Origin: Acidovorax sp. 69
Lineage (GTDB): Bacteria > Pseudomonadota > Gammaproteobacteria > Burkholderiales > Burkholderiaceae_C
Direction: 5' to 3'
NCBI RefSeq assembly: GCF_002797445.1
Contig: NZ_PGEP01000001.1
Location: forward strand, 661,001-725,000
Length of the DNA: 64,000 bases
Positions 54,043 through 62,147 of this stretch are shown here, piece by piece. The position numbers were made by a program, and so were the translations under genes. Every line of letters begins with the position of its first letter. Positions within the stretch are counted from its first letter, which is position 1. Under the pieces are notes generated by a model that worked only from the letters and a program-made list of their open reading frames with translations, did no database searches and had not been told where the DNA came from.

Positions 54043-55695
54043 TCAGACGGCTGCGGCCGTGGCACGGGCCAGTGCGCTGCGCACCGCCGCCTCGGTGGGC
54101 GTGCGCCAGCGTGCGCACACATGCTGGTCGGGTCGCACCAGGACCACGGTGCGCGGCAGCGCATCCAGCCGCTGGGCGGCCAGCGCCTGGTGGTCGATCA
54201 CATCGATACCGATCTGCAGCACCTTCACGCCGGGCAGGTCATGGGCCCACGCAGGGGCTGAGCCAAACACCAGCAGCGTGAAGTCCCGCCCCAGCTCGCG
54301 CAGCAGCCAGGTAGGCTGGCCTTGCTTCGTCAACGGCGCGTCCAGGAGCACGGCGCCGGGCACCTGTGTGCCCACAAACGCATCGGTGTCGGGCGTGTTC
54401 AGCGGCGATGTGTGCAGGGTGGCCGGCACCGACAGGCGCCCGCTGTTGACGATGCGCCGTGCAAAGGCGTGTTCACGCGCCAGATGCAGTGCCGCGTCGC
54501 GGAACAGGCGGCTCACCTCGCTCTTGGGCGTGATGAAGTCGGTGGCGCGGGTGGAGTTGCACAGGTTCTCGTCGGCCGCGTACTCACGCTCCGGGCCGTA
54601 CGTATTCACCAGTTCCGGGCTGGCGCGGCCCTGGAGCACCCAATCGAGCTTCCAGGCAAGGTTCTCAGCATCCTGCACACCGCTGTTGGCGCCGCGTGCG
54701 CCAAAGGGCGACACACCGTGCGCGCTGTCGCCTGCAAACACCACGCGGCCGTGCACAAAGCGGTCCAAGCGCAGGCAGGCAAATGTGTAGACGCTCGCCC
54801 AGTCCAGTTCAAACTGGGCGTCTGCGCCCAGCAGCGCCTTCACGCGGGGGATGATGTTCTCGGGCTTTTTCTCTTCCTCGGGGTCGGCGTCCCAGCCCAG
54901 CTGGAAGTCGATGCGCCACACGTTGTCGGGCTGGCGGTGCAGCAGCACGCTCTGGTTGGGATGAAAGGGTGGGTCGAACCAGAACCAGCGCTCGGTGGGG
55001 AAGTTCGCCTCATCCGCCAGCTTCACATCGGCGATCAGGAAGCGGTCCTGAAAGATGCGCCCTTTGCTCTCCAGCCCCAGCATCTGCCGCGTGGGCGAGC
55101 GCGCGCCGTCGCAGGCCACCAGCCATTGCGCATCCATCTGGTAGGCGCCCTCGGGCGTGTCGATGCTCAGCAGCGCGCCGTCCGCGCGGCTTTGCACAGC
55201 CGTCACCTTGTTGTGCCAGCGGATGTCGATGCCCGGCAGCTGCAGCGCACGCTCCACCAGATAGGCCTCGGCGTAGTACTGCTGCAGGTTGATGAAGGCG
55301 GGGCGCTCGTGGCCCGATTCGGGAAGCAGGTTGAACTCATACAACTGCTCGTCTTTGAGGAACACCTTGCCCACGTTCCACGACACGCCCTTGTCCACCA
55401 TGCGCTGGCCCACGCCCAGGCGGTCCCAGATCTCCAGCGTGCGCTTGGCAAAGCAGATGGCGCGCGAGCCGATGGAGAGCTTGTGGTCGTTGTCCAGCAC
55501 CACCACACGCTGCCCGCGCTGGGCCAGGTCGATGGCCAGCGAAAGGCCCACGGGGCCCGCACCCACGATCACGACCGGATGCTGCGCGGGCGTGGCGCTG
55601 TCTTGGTCGGGTGAACGAACGTAGCCGAAGTCGATGGCCTGCACCTCGGCGCCACTGGCGTGGAAGGCCTCTCGGGGAATGTCTCTGGGGTTCAT
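54043..55695 (-). CDS. FAD-dependent aromatic monooxygenase (MhpA/PheA-like)
   Basis: The 550-residue flavoprotein hydroxylase has the FAD motif PVVIVGAGPVGLSLAIDLAQ, the DG-type WLVACDGARSPTRQMLGL and the second FAD motif RVVFAGDSAHGVSPFGARGA. A C-terminal thioredoxin-like domain follows as in phenol and 3-(3-hydroxyphenyl)propionate hydroxylases. It should add one oxygen to an aromatic acid or phenol using NAD(P)H. The substrate is not defined by sequence. GGAGGAGACA before ATG 55695 is a strong ribosome-binding site. It is second in an operon after the MBL gene and before DUF2783. Confidence 0.9.
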   Translation of the reverse strand: MNPRDIPREAFHASGAEVQAIDFGYVRSPDQDSATPAQHPVVIVGAGPVGLSLAIDLAQRGQRVVVLDNDHKLSIGSRAICFAKRTLEIWDRLGVGQRMVDKGVSWNVGKVFLKDEQLYEFNLLPESGHERPAFINLQQYYAEAYLVERALQLPGIDIRWHNKVTAVQSRADGALLSIDTPEGAYQMDAQWLVACDGARSPTRQMLGLESKGRIFQDRFLIADVKLADEANFPTERWFWFDPPFHPNQSVLLHRQPDNVWRIDFQLGWDADPEEEKKPENIIPRVKALLGADAQFELDWASVYTFACLRLDRFVHGRVVFAGDSAHGVSPFGARGANSGVQDAENLAWKLDWVLQGRASPELVNTYGPEREYAADENLCNSTRATDFITPKSEVSRLFRDAALHLAREHAFARRIVNSGRLSVPATLHTSPLNTPDTDAFVGTQVPGAVLLDAPLTKQGQPTWLLRELGRDFTLLVFGSAPAWAHDLPGVKVLQIGIDVIDHQALAAQRLDALPRTVVLVRPDQHVCARWRTPTEAAVRSALARATAAAV

Positions 55696-55723
55696 ATCTT
55701 TTGTCTCCTCCAGCTTCGGCGAC

Positions 55724-56680
55724 TCAGCCTTCCAGCGATTTCCACATTTGAATGTCGCGTTCAGCGGTCCAGATGCGCGGGTCCAGGTACTGCGTGGCTT
55801 CGTCATACGCGCGGGTCACGTCAAACGGCATGCAGTGGTTGAAGATGACCCACTGGCCGTACTTCGGCTGCAGCTTGGCAAAGGTGGCCTCGTACACCTT
55901 GCGCAGGTCTTCGCCTTGCGCAGCGCTGGCCTTCACGCTGTCGTACAGGTCGCTGATGAAGGCGCGCGTTCCGGCCAGGCCTGCCTGCACCTGCTCGGGC
56001 GTCTGCAGCGCGGCGCCCCGGCCTGGCACCAGCTTCTCGGGCTTCAGGGCTGCCAGGTTGTCCAGCGTCTGAGGCCAGTCCTTGAAATACGCATCGCCCG
56101 CATACGGCGTGGCGTCGAACTCCACCAGGTCGCCACTGAACAGGATCTTTTCCTGCGGCAGCCAGGCCACGGTGTCGCCCTTGGTGTGGCCCCGGCCCAG
56201 TTGCAGGATCTGCACTTCGAGTTTGCCCAGCCACAGGGTCATCTTCTTATTGAAGGTCATGGTCGGCCAGGTCAGGCCGTCGGGCACGCTCTCCACGTTC
56301 TGGAACAGGCGGGGGAAGCGGCCGATCTCGCTGTCCTTGTCGAACTGGCCCCGCTCCACGATCAGGTCGCGCGTGTCTTCGCTGGCAATGATGTGCTCGG
56401 CCCCATAGGCGCTGGCGCCCAGCACCCGCACGGCGTGGTAGTGGCTCAGCAGCACGTATTGGATGGGCTTGTCCGTCACCTCGCGGATACGGCGGATCAC
56501 GTCCTGCGCCATCACGGGCGTGGCCTGGGTGTCGATGACCATCACCGCGTCGTCGCCAATGATGATGCCGGTGTTGGGGTCGCCCTCGGCCGTGTAGGCA
56601 TAGGCGTGGTCGGAGAGCTTGTCGAAGCTCACCTTCTTGACTTCAAGGTCGGCGGCGGAGGCGAAGGTTTTGGTGGTCAT
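55724..56680 (-). CDS. Metallo-beta-lactamase-fold hydrolase with unusual metal motif
   Basis: The 318-residue protein has the MBL fold (AVMVIDTQATPVMAQDVIRR, TKGDTVAWLPQEKILFSGDL). The canonical HxHxDH motif reads HYHAVR in LLSHYHAVRVLGASAYG, so the aspartate and third histidine are replaced. It keeps two histidines and later candidate ligands (GRGHTKGD; SGDLVEFD), so it may bind one metal. It is the first gene of the monooxygenase operon and may hydrolyse a lactone or ester formed downstream of hydroxylation; this is inference. Confidence 0.88.
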   Translation of the reverse strand: MTTKTFASAADLEVKKVSFDKLSDHAYAYTAEGDPNTGIIIGDDAVMVIDTQATPVMAQDVIRRIREVTDKPIQYVLLSHYHAVRVLGASAYGAEHIIASEDTRDLIVERGQFDKDSEIGRFPRLFQNVESVPDGLTWPTMTFNKKMTLWLGKLEVQILQLGRGHTKGDTVAWLPQEKILFSGDLVEFDATPYAGDAYFKDWPQTLDNLAALKPEKLVPGRGAALQTPEQVQAGLAGTRAFISDLYDSVKASAAQGEDLRKVYEATFAKLQPKYGQWVIFNHCMPFDVTRAYDEATQYLDPRIWTAERDIQMWKSLEG

Positions 56681-56685
56681 GGTTT

Positions 56686-56752
56686 GAAATTCGTTATGAA
56701 TGAATTAATTTAACTAAACGGAATGTTTTGATGTTAGTCACGAAATTCGTTA
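56686..56752. promoter_or_regulatory. Direct repeats in the MBL/IclR shared promoter
   Basis: GAAATTCGTTA occurs at 56686-56696 and 56742-56752, in an AT-rich 140-bp divergent promoter, with TGAATGAATT and CTAATTCATT nearby. The sites are probable binding sites of the divergent IclR-family regulator. Confidence 0.5.
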
Positions 56753-56823
56753 ATGTCTAATTCATTTGTTTAGGTGAAAACCCGAAGGCGTTCGGGAATT
56801 GCTCCGGCGTGGACAATCACGCC

Positions 56824-57642
56824 ATGCCCACCCATGCCCCCGACTTGCCCCGCCCCGACGACGAAGACGACAGCAGCCCACGCAGCCCGCGCGGCATCCA
56901 GAGCGTGGAGGTCGGTGGCCAGCTGTTGAAGGTGCTGGCGCGCACCGGTCGCCGCATGGCGCTCAAAGACCTTGCGAAGGCTGCTGACATGACCGCTGCC
57001 AAGGCCCACCCTTACCTGGTGAGCTTCGGCAAGCTGGGCTTGATTGAGCAAGACGCAGTGAGCGGCCACTACGGCTTGGGCCCTTTGGCCATGCAGCTGG
57101 GTTTGATCAGCCTGCAGCAGGTAGACCCCGTGCGCCTGGCCATTGCCGAGCTGCCAGCGCTGGCCCAGCGCATTGGCTACACCGTGTCGGCCTCGGTGTG
57201 GGGCGACAGCGGCCCCGTCATCATCCGTGTCGAAGAAGGCCCCACGGCCGTGTACGTGGCCATGCGCCACGGCACCACCGCGTCGGTGCGGCACACGGCC
57301 ACGGGCAAGGTGTTTGCGGCCTTCGGCCCGCGCGAACGGGCCGCGGGTGCTCTAGCGGCAGAAGGGTTTGCAGGGGCGCTGGATGAGCCCGCGTTTGCGG
57401 CCGAGCTGGATGCTGTGCGCGTGCACCAAGTCGCAGAAGTCACGGATCAGCTTCTGCCTGGCATCAGCGCGCTGGCCACGCCGGTGTTTGACGGGTTTGG
57501 GCAGCTGGTGCTGTGCCTGGCGGTGATCGGGCCGAGTGCCACGCTGCAGACGGGGCCTGCGAGTTCGGCCGCGCGGCATTTGCGCGAGGCGGCGCGGAGT
57601 TTGTCGCAGCGGCTGGGCGCTGCCCAAGGCCCGCGCGCCTGA
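56824..57642 (+). CDS. IclR-family transcriptional regulator
   Basis: The 272-residue protein has a winged helix (VEVGGQLLKVLARTGRRMAL, DLAKAADMTAAKAHPYLVSF) and an IclR effector domain (RIGYTVSASVWGDSGPVIIR, TASVRHTATGKVFAAFGPRE, GISALATPVFDGFGQLVLCL). It is divergent from the MBL-monooxygenase operon and probably controls it. A GTG at 56809 would add five residues, but ATG 56824 is the better start. metY converges 11 bp after its end. Confidence 0.9.
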   Translation: MPTHAPDLPRPDDEDDSSPRSPRGIQSVEVGGQLLKVLARTGRRMALKDLAKAADMTAAKAHPYLVSFGKLGLIEQDAVSGHYGLGPLAMQLGLISLQQVDPVRLAIAELPALAQRIGYTVSASVWGDSGPVIIRVEEGPTAVYVAMRHGTTASVRHTATGKVFAAFGPRERAAGALAAEGFAGALDEPAFAAELDAVRVHQVAEVTDQLLPGISALATPVFDGFGQLVLCLAVIGPSATLQTGPASSAARHLREAARSLSQRLGAAQGPRA

Positions 57643-57653
57643 TTGGCAGGCGC

Positions 57654-58991
57654 TCAGGCCCCGCGCGCCAGCGCCTGGTCGATGTCCCACAGGATGTCGT
57701 CGAGGTCTTCAATGCCCACCGACAACCGCACCATGTCCGCGCTCACGCCCGCGCGGGCCAGTTCCTCTTCGTTCAGCTGGCGGTGGGTTGTCGATGCGGG
57801 GTGGATCACCAGCGTCTTCGCATCGCCGATGTTGGCGAGGTGGCTCAGGAACTCGCAGGCGTCGATGAACTTCTCGCCCGCCGCCGCGCCACCCTTCACA
57901 CCAAACGTGAGGATGCCGGAGGCGCCGGGTGTGCCGTCCACGGTGCGGAACTGCTTTTGCGCGAGGCCGTAGTACGGCGAATCCGGCAAACCGGGGTAGT
58001 TGACCCATGCCACCTGCGGGTGGCTTTGCAGAAACTTCGCCACGGCCAGCGCGTTGCGGCAGTGCTCGCGCATGCGCAGGTGCAGCGTCTCGGCGCCCTG
58101 CAGCAGCTGCCACGCGTTCATGGGCGAGAGCACGCCGCCAAAGGTGCGGTTGACCTCCATGCGCGCCTTCATGGTGTAGCCAAAGTCGCCAAAGGTCTCG
58201 TAAAACTTTACGCCGTGGTAGGCCCGGCTGGGCTCCACCATCTCGGGGAACTTGCCGTTGTCCCACGGGAATTGGCCGCCCTCCACCACCACGCCGCCCA
58301 TGGTGGTGCCATGGCCGCCGATGTATTTGGTGGCGCTGTGCACCACGATGTCGGCGCCCAGCGCCAGCGGGTTGCACAGGTAGGGGCTGGCCACCGTGTT
58401 GTCGATGATGAGCGGCACGCCGTGGGCATGTGCCACTGCGGCCACGGCCGCGATGTCGAGCACGTTGACCAGCGGGTTGCCGATGGTTTCGCCGTACACC
58501 GCACGGGTGTTGGGGCGCATGGCGCGCGCAAAGTTTTCGGTGTCGGCCGGGTCGACAAAGGTGGTCTCGATGCCCAGGCGGCTGAAGCCCACGCCCAGCT
58601 GCCCCACCGTGCCGCCATACAGCGTGCTGGCTGCCACGATGTGGTCGCCGGTCTTGAGGATGGCCAGCAGCGCCGCCATCTGCGCAGCCATGCCGCTCGC
58701 GCAGGCCAGGGCGGCGCGGCCGTTTTCAAGGCTGGCGATGCGCTCTTCCAACACCGCCACCGTGGGGTTGCTGATGCGGCTGTAGACGTTGCCAAAGGTC
58801 TGCAGGTTGAACAGGCTGCTGGCGTGTTCTGCGTTGTCGAACACAAAACTCGTCGTCTGGTGGATGGGCGTGGCGCGTGCGCCGGTCACAGGGTCGGGCT
58901 GCGCGCCCGCGTGAATGGCGCGGGTGCCAAAGCCGAAATTGCGGTCGGCGCCGCTGGCTGCGGGAGTGCTCTTCGAGAGGGGCTCGGTCAT
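57654..58991 (-). CDS. metY: O-acetylhomoserine sulfhydrylase (aminocarboxypropyltransferase)
   Basis: The 445-residue PLP enzyme belongs to the Cys/Met metabolism family. It opens FGFGTRAIHAGAQPDPVTGA and ATPIHQTTSFVFDNAEHASS, and the PLP-lysine lies in HSATKYIGGHGTTMGGVVVE. The longer length and the GKFPEMVEPSRAYHGVKFYE insertion are typical of MetY rather than MetB or MetC. MetY makes homocysteine from O-acetylhomoserine and sulfide, direct sulfhydrylation in methionine synthesis. It stands alone on the minus strand. Confidence 0.93.
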   Translation of the reverse strand: MTEPLSKSTPAASGADRNFGFGTRAIHAGAQPDPVTGARATPIHQTTSFVFDNAEHASSLFNLQTFGNVYSRISNPTVAVLEERIASLENGRAALACASGMAAQMAALLAILKTGDHIVAASTLYGGTVGQLGVGFSRLGIETTFVDPADTENFARAMRPNTRAVYGETIGNPLVNVLDIAAVAAVAHAHGVPLIIDNTVASPYLCNPLALGADIVVHSATKYIGGHGTTMGGVVVEGGQFPWDNGKFPEMVEPSRAYHGVKFYETFGDFGYTMKARMEVNRTFGGVLSPMNAWQLLQGAETLHLRMREHCRNALAVAKFLQSHPQVAWVNYPGLPDSPYYGLAQKQFRTVDGTPGASGILTFGVKGGAAAGEKFIDACEFLSHLANIGDAKTLVIHPASTTHRQLNEEELARAGVSADMVRLSVGIEDLDDILWDIDQALARGA

Positions 58992-59038
58992 GGCGGTGGC
59001 GCAGACGCTGCGCGGTGATGAAGTTGAAGGTTTTGAGT

Positions 59039-59093
59039 CAAATTGGCCTCTAGCGCTTATTCCATAAGCGCTAGTAGCTATTAATTTGCTAGT
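59039..59093 (+). repeat. Small dispersed palindromic element, copy E7
   Basis: AAATTGGCCTCTAGCGCTTA, TCCATAAGCGCTAGTAGCTA and TTAATTTGCTAGTA give one of the best copies. TAGCGCTTA and ATAAGCGCTA form the inner palindrome. It ends in the stop codon of the CoA-binding protein gene. Confidence 0.85.
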
Positions 59094-59604
59094 AAGGCAA
59101 CTGCCGCAGACGCTTGGCGCTGATGACCTTGGTGTTCACGCCCATCCAGCCCAGCCCGCCAAACAGCCGTGCGTGTTCGATCTTCACGCAGCGGTTCTGG
59201 ATCACCTGCAGCCCGGCGGCTTCGGCACGTTGCCCGGCCGCCTCGTTGAACACACCCAGTTGCAGCCACAGACACTTTGCGCCGATGGAAATCGCTTCGT
59301 CCGCCAGCGGCGGGATGTCTTCGCTCTTGCGAAAGCAGTCCACCATGTCGATCTTTGCGCCCTGCGCCGCCAGTGCGGCAGCGGCTTCGGTGACGCTGGC
59401 GTAGGCCGTCTCGCCCAGAATTTGGCCGCCCTCACGCGCGACCAGTGGATTGACCGGAACGATGCGGTAGCCATGCGCCTGCATGTACTTGGCCGCGAAG
59501 TAGCTGGGCCGGTGCCATTGCGGCGAAAGGCCCACCACCGCAATCGTGCGGCAGTGCGTGAGCAGGTCACGCAGGGTGCTGATGGTGTCGGGGGTGTGGA
59601 GCAT
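59089..59604 (-). CDS. CoA-binding-domain protein (YccU-like)
   Basis: The 171-residue protein is a single Rossmann-type CoA-binding domain: CRTIAVVGLSPQWHRPSYFA, AAKYMQAHGYRIVPVNPLVA, DMVDCFRKSEDIPPLADEAI, KCLWLQLGVFNEAAGQRAEA and a final cysteine (IQNRCVKIEHARL). It matches E. coli YccU and relatives, which bind acyl-CoA or CoA with an unsettled role. ATG at 59604 begins the family alignment; the frame upstream is not coding. Element E7 adjoins its stop codon. Confidence 0.88.
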   Translation of the reverse strand: MLHTPDTISTLRDLLTHCRTIAVVGLSPQWHRPSYFAAKYMQAHGYRIVPVNPLVAREGGQILGETAYASVTEAAAALAAQGAKIDMVDCFRKSEDIPPLADEAISIGAKCLWLQLGVFNEAAGQRAEAAGLQVIQNRCVKIEHARLFGGLGWMGVNTKVISAKRLRQLPY

Positions 59605-59746
59605 GCAAACAGTGTACGCATGCGGTGCGGCCTTGCACCCCACCCTGGCCGTGGGTCTCGTGCGTCGACTTGCGCTCGGTGTCTTAGCCCCTGCAGTCTG
59701 GTCGCCATGGCAGCGACGGGCTTGTCCGCCCGTGCCCCGCATCCAT

Positions 59747-61990
59747 CTACAACTGGGCGATGGTGGCGCGCACTTCGTCCACGCTGAGCACTTCGGTCAG
59801 CACCATGGGCGGCTTGCCAGGGCGGTAGAACACATACACCGGCACGCCGCTGCGGCCCAGGGCGGCCAGGGCGGCGGTGATGGCGGGGTCGCGCCGCGTC
59901 CAGTCGGCGCGCAGCAGGGCCACGTTCTTGGTTTGCAGGTCTGCGATGACGTCGGCGTGGGCCAGGGTGGTCTTCTTGTTGTATTGGCAGGTGACACACC
60001 AGGCGGCGGTGAAGTCCACAAACACCGGGCGGCCCGTGGCCACGATCTGCTCAGCCGTGCCAGGCACCCATGGCTGCCAGCCGGTGGTGGACGCCTGTGT
60101 GGCGCTCGGGGTGGTCGGCACGCCGGTGATGTGGGGCGCAAACGCCCAGACCAGCAGCGCCATCGTGGCCAGCGACACTGAGCCCATCCACATGCGGGCG
60201 CGGCCCGCCAACGACAGGGCCCACACCACCAGCGACAGGCCCACCAGCAGGATCAGCAGCGCACCTGCGCCATCGATGCCGCTTTGCTGCCCCAGCACCC
60301 ACACCAGCCAGACCACGGTGGCGAACATCGGAAACGCCATGAGCTTGCGGAACGTGTCCATCCACGCGCCGGGGCGTGGCAGGGCACGGGCCACGGCGGG
60401 GATAAAACTGGCCGCCAGAAACGGCAGCGCCAGCCCCAGGCCCAGCGCCGCAAACACGGCCAGCGCCTGGGGTGCCGGCAGCGTGGCCGTGAGGCCCAGC
60501 GAGGCGCCCATGAACGGCGCGGTGCAGGGTGATGCCACGGCCACGGCCAGCACGCCGGTCAAAAACGAATCCGCCACGGGGTGGCGCGCCTGCAGACTGG
60601 CCACGGAGGATGGCAGGAAATGCCCGAACTCGAACAGGCCCGCGAGGTTGAGTGCAATCAGTGTGAACAGCGCTGCCAGCGATGCCACCACGGCGGGCGA
60701 CTGCAATTGAAAGCCCCAGCCAATGGCGTCGCCCGCAGCGCGCAGGCCCAACATGAGTGCGCCCAGGGCGATGAACGACAGCACCACGCCCAAGGTGTAG
60801 GCGATGCCGCTCAGGCGGTGCGCAAGGCGGTCCTGCGCATGCTGGGTGAAACCCACCACCTTGATCGCCAGCACGGGGAACACGCAGGGCATGAGGTTGA
60901 GGATGAGGCCACCCAACAAGGCGCCCAACAGCGCGGCAGTGAGGGTGAGCGACGAAGCGCCGGTGTTTGCCGTGGGCGCGCCCGTGCCACCTGCCTGCGC
61001 TGCATTGGCCTTGAGTGCGGCCTCCAGTGCGGGCGACACGCTGGCCACTGACGCTGCCGGGGGCCAGGTGCCCAGCACCTTCAGCTCGGCCCGGTAGCCG
61101 GTGCGCGCGTCGGGGCCGATGCTGTGCGCGGCACTCTGCTCGGCCAGCACCACGGGCATCAGGGTCGGGCTGTTGCTTCGTTGGGACGACAGGGGGATCT
61201 TGGCCGTCCACACGCTGCCGTTCCACGTTTGCGTCCACGCCGCAGCGTTGTCGATGACCTCGGCGGTTTCGGGGAACAGGTCCAGCGTCTTGCCGCGCAG
61301 TGCCACGGGCAGGCCCTGCACGCTGATCTGCAGTGCCTTTGCATCGTTGGACATCTGGGCCTGGCTGTCCGGCACGATGCCGGTAGTGCCCGCCAGCACG
61401 GGCCGGGGTTGCGCCTTGGCCGCCGCCTCAAAGGCAGCACCGTTCAGTGCCGTGGTGCTCTGGATGGGCAGTTGCAGCGTGAATTCGCCTTCTTCGGGAA
61501 TGCACTCCTTGCGGCAGACCAGCCACGATGCGCGCAGCTTGATGGTGGCGTCCTTGGTGAGCGGGCCGGGGGCAAAGGTGCTGGCCACGGTGACGGGCAC
61601 GGGCAACAGCACCGTGCCTTCATAGCCATAGTTGGCCAGCGTGCCGATGGGGATTTTTTTGGGCAGGGGCCAGGCGATCTCGCCCGCGTCCAGCCCGGCG
61701 GGCAGCTGCCAGGCCAGGTCGGTGGGCAGGCCGGAGTCGCCGGGGTTCTTCCAGTAGGTGTGCCACTCGGGCTGGTGGGTGATTTGCAGGCCCAGCCACA
61801 GCGGCTGGCCGGGCACCACGCCCTGGGGGGCATGGGCCAGCAGCTCGGCACGCACATAGGGCGTGGTGACCACGCTGGTGCCTTGTCCGCTGGTTTTAGG
61901 GCTAAATTGGGCGTTAGCGCTTGTCCATAAAGCGCTGGCAGCTATCAAAAGCAGAGTAACTGCAAGGCGGTGGAGCAGGCGATGGGGCAT
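59747..61990 (-). CDS. ScsB/DsbD-like thiol:disulfide reductase; signal peptide encoded by a dispersed element
   Basis: The 747-residue protein moves reducing power from cytoplasmic thioredoxin to the periplasm. After a signal peptide (cleavage about residue 27) comes a periplasmic domain of the ScsB type (HQPEWHTYWKNPGDSGLP, AGEIAWPLPKKIPIGTLANY) with two cysteines in VCRKECIP. The eight-helix DsbD membrane region follows (LNLMPCVFPVLAIKVVGF; SPCTAPFMGASLGLTATLP), with redox cysteines in PC motifs. A C-terminal thioredoxin domain has WCVTC. Residues 11-30 are encoded by dispersed element E8, giving VTLLLIAASALWTSANAQF. ATG at 61990 is the start that precedes this signal. Confidence 0.9.
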   Translation of the reverse strand: MPHRLLHRLAVTLLLIAASALWTSANAQFSPKTSGQGTSVVTTPYVRAELLAHAPQGVVPGQPLWLGLQITHQPEWHTYWKNPGDSGLPTDLAWQLPAGLDAGEIAWPLPKKIPIGTLANYGYEGTVLLPVPVTVASTFAPGPLTKDATIKLRASWLVCRKECIPEEGEFTLQLPIQSTTALNGAAFEAAAKAQPRPVLAGTTGIVPDSQAQMSNDAKALQISVQGLPVALRGKTLDLFPETAEVIDNAAAWTQTWNGSVWTAKIPLSSQRSNSPTLMPVVLAEQSAAHSIGPDARTGYRAELKVLGTWPPAASVASVSPALEAALKANAAQAGGTGAPTANTGASSLTLTAALLGALLGGLILNLMPCVFPVLAIKVVGFTQHAQDRLAHRLSGIAYTLGVVLSFIALGALMLGLRAAGDAIGWGFQLQSPAVVASLAALFTLIALNLAGLFEFGHFLPSSVASLQARHPVADSFLTGVLAVAVASPCTAPFMGASLGLTATLPAPQALAVFAALGLGLALPFLAASFIPAVARALPRPGAWMDTFRKLMAFPMFATVVWLVWVLGQQSGIDGAGALLILLVGLSLVVWALSLAGRARMWMGSVSLATMALLVWAFAPHITGVPTTPSATQASTTGWQPWVPGTAEQIVATGRPVFVDFTAAWCVTCQYNKKTTLAHADVIADLQTKNVALLRADWTRRDPAITAALAALGRSGVPVYVFYRPGKPPMVLTEVLSVDEVRATIAQL
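61903..61960 (+). repeat. Small dispersed palindromic element, copy E8, inside a coding region
   Basis: AAATTGGGCGTTAGCGCTTG, TCCATAAAGCGCTGGCAGCT and ATCAAAAGCAGAGTAAC form a full copy, closely like E7. Read on the minus strand it encodes residues 11-30 of the ScsB/DsbD-like protein, the signal-peptide core and cleavage site. Confidence 0.85.
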
Positions 61991-62147
61991 GGTTGCAGTG
62001 TGGGAGCGGGCTGGCTGGTTTTGGTTCCAGCCGGCCTTTCCGTTCTGGTTCAGTCCGCCATTGTGCTTTGGGCTGACCACGCCCCGTCGCTAAGGCTGCC
62101 GTTGCCTTTCGGGGGGCTGGACGACTCAGGGGGGTCAGCACCCGGGG

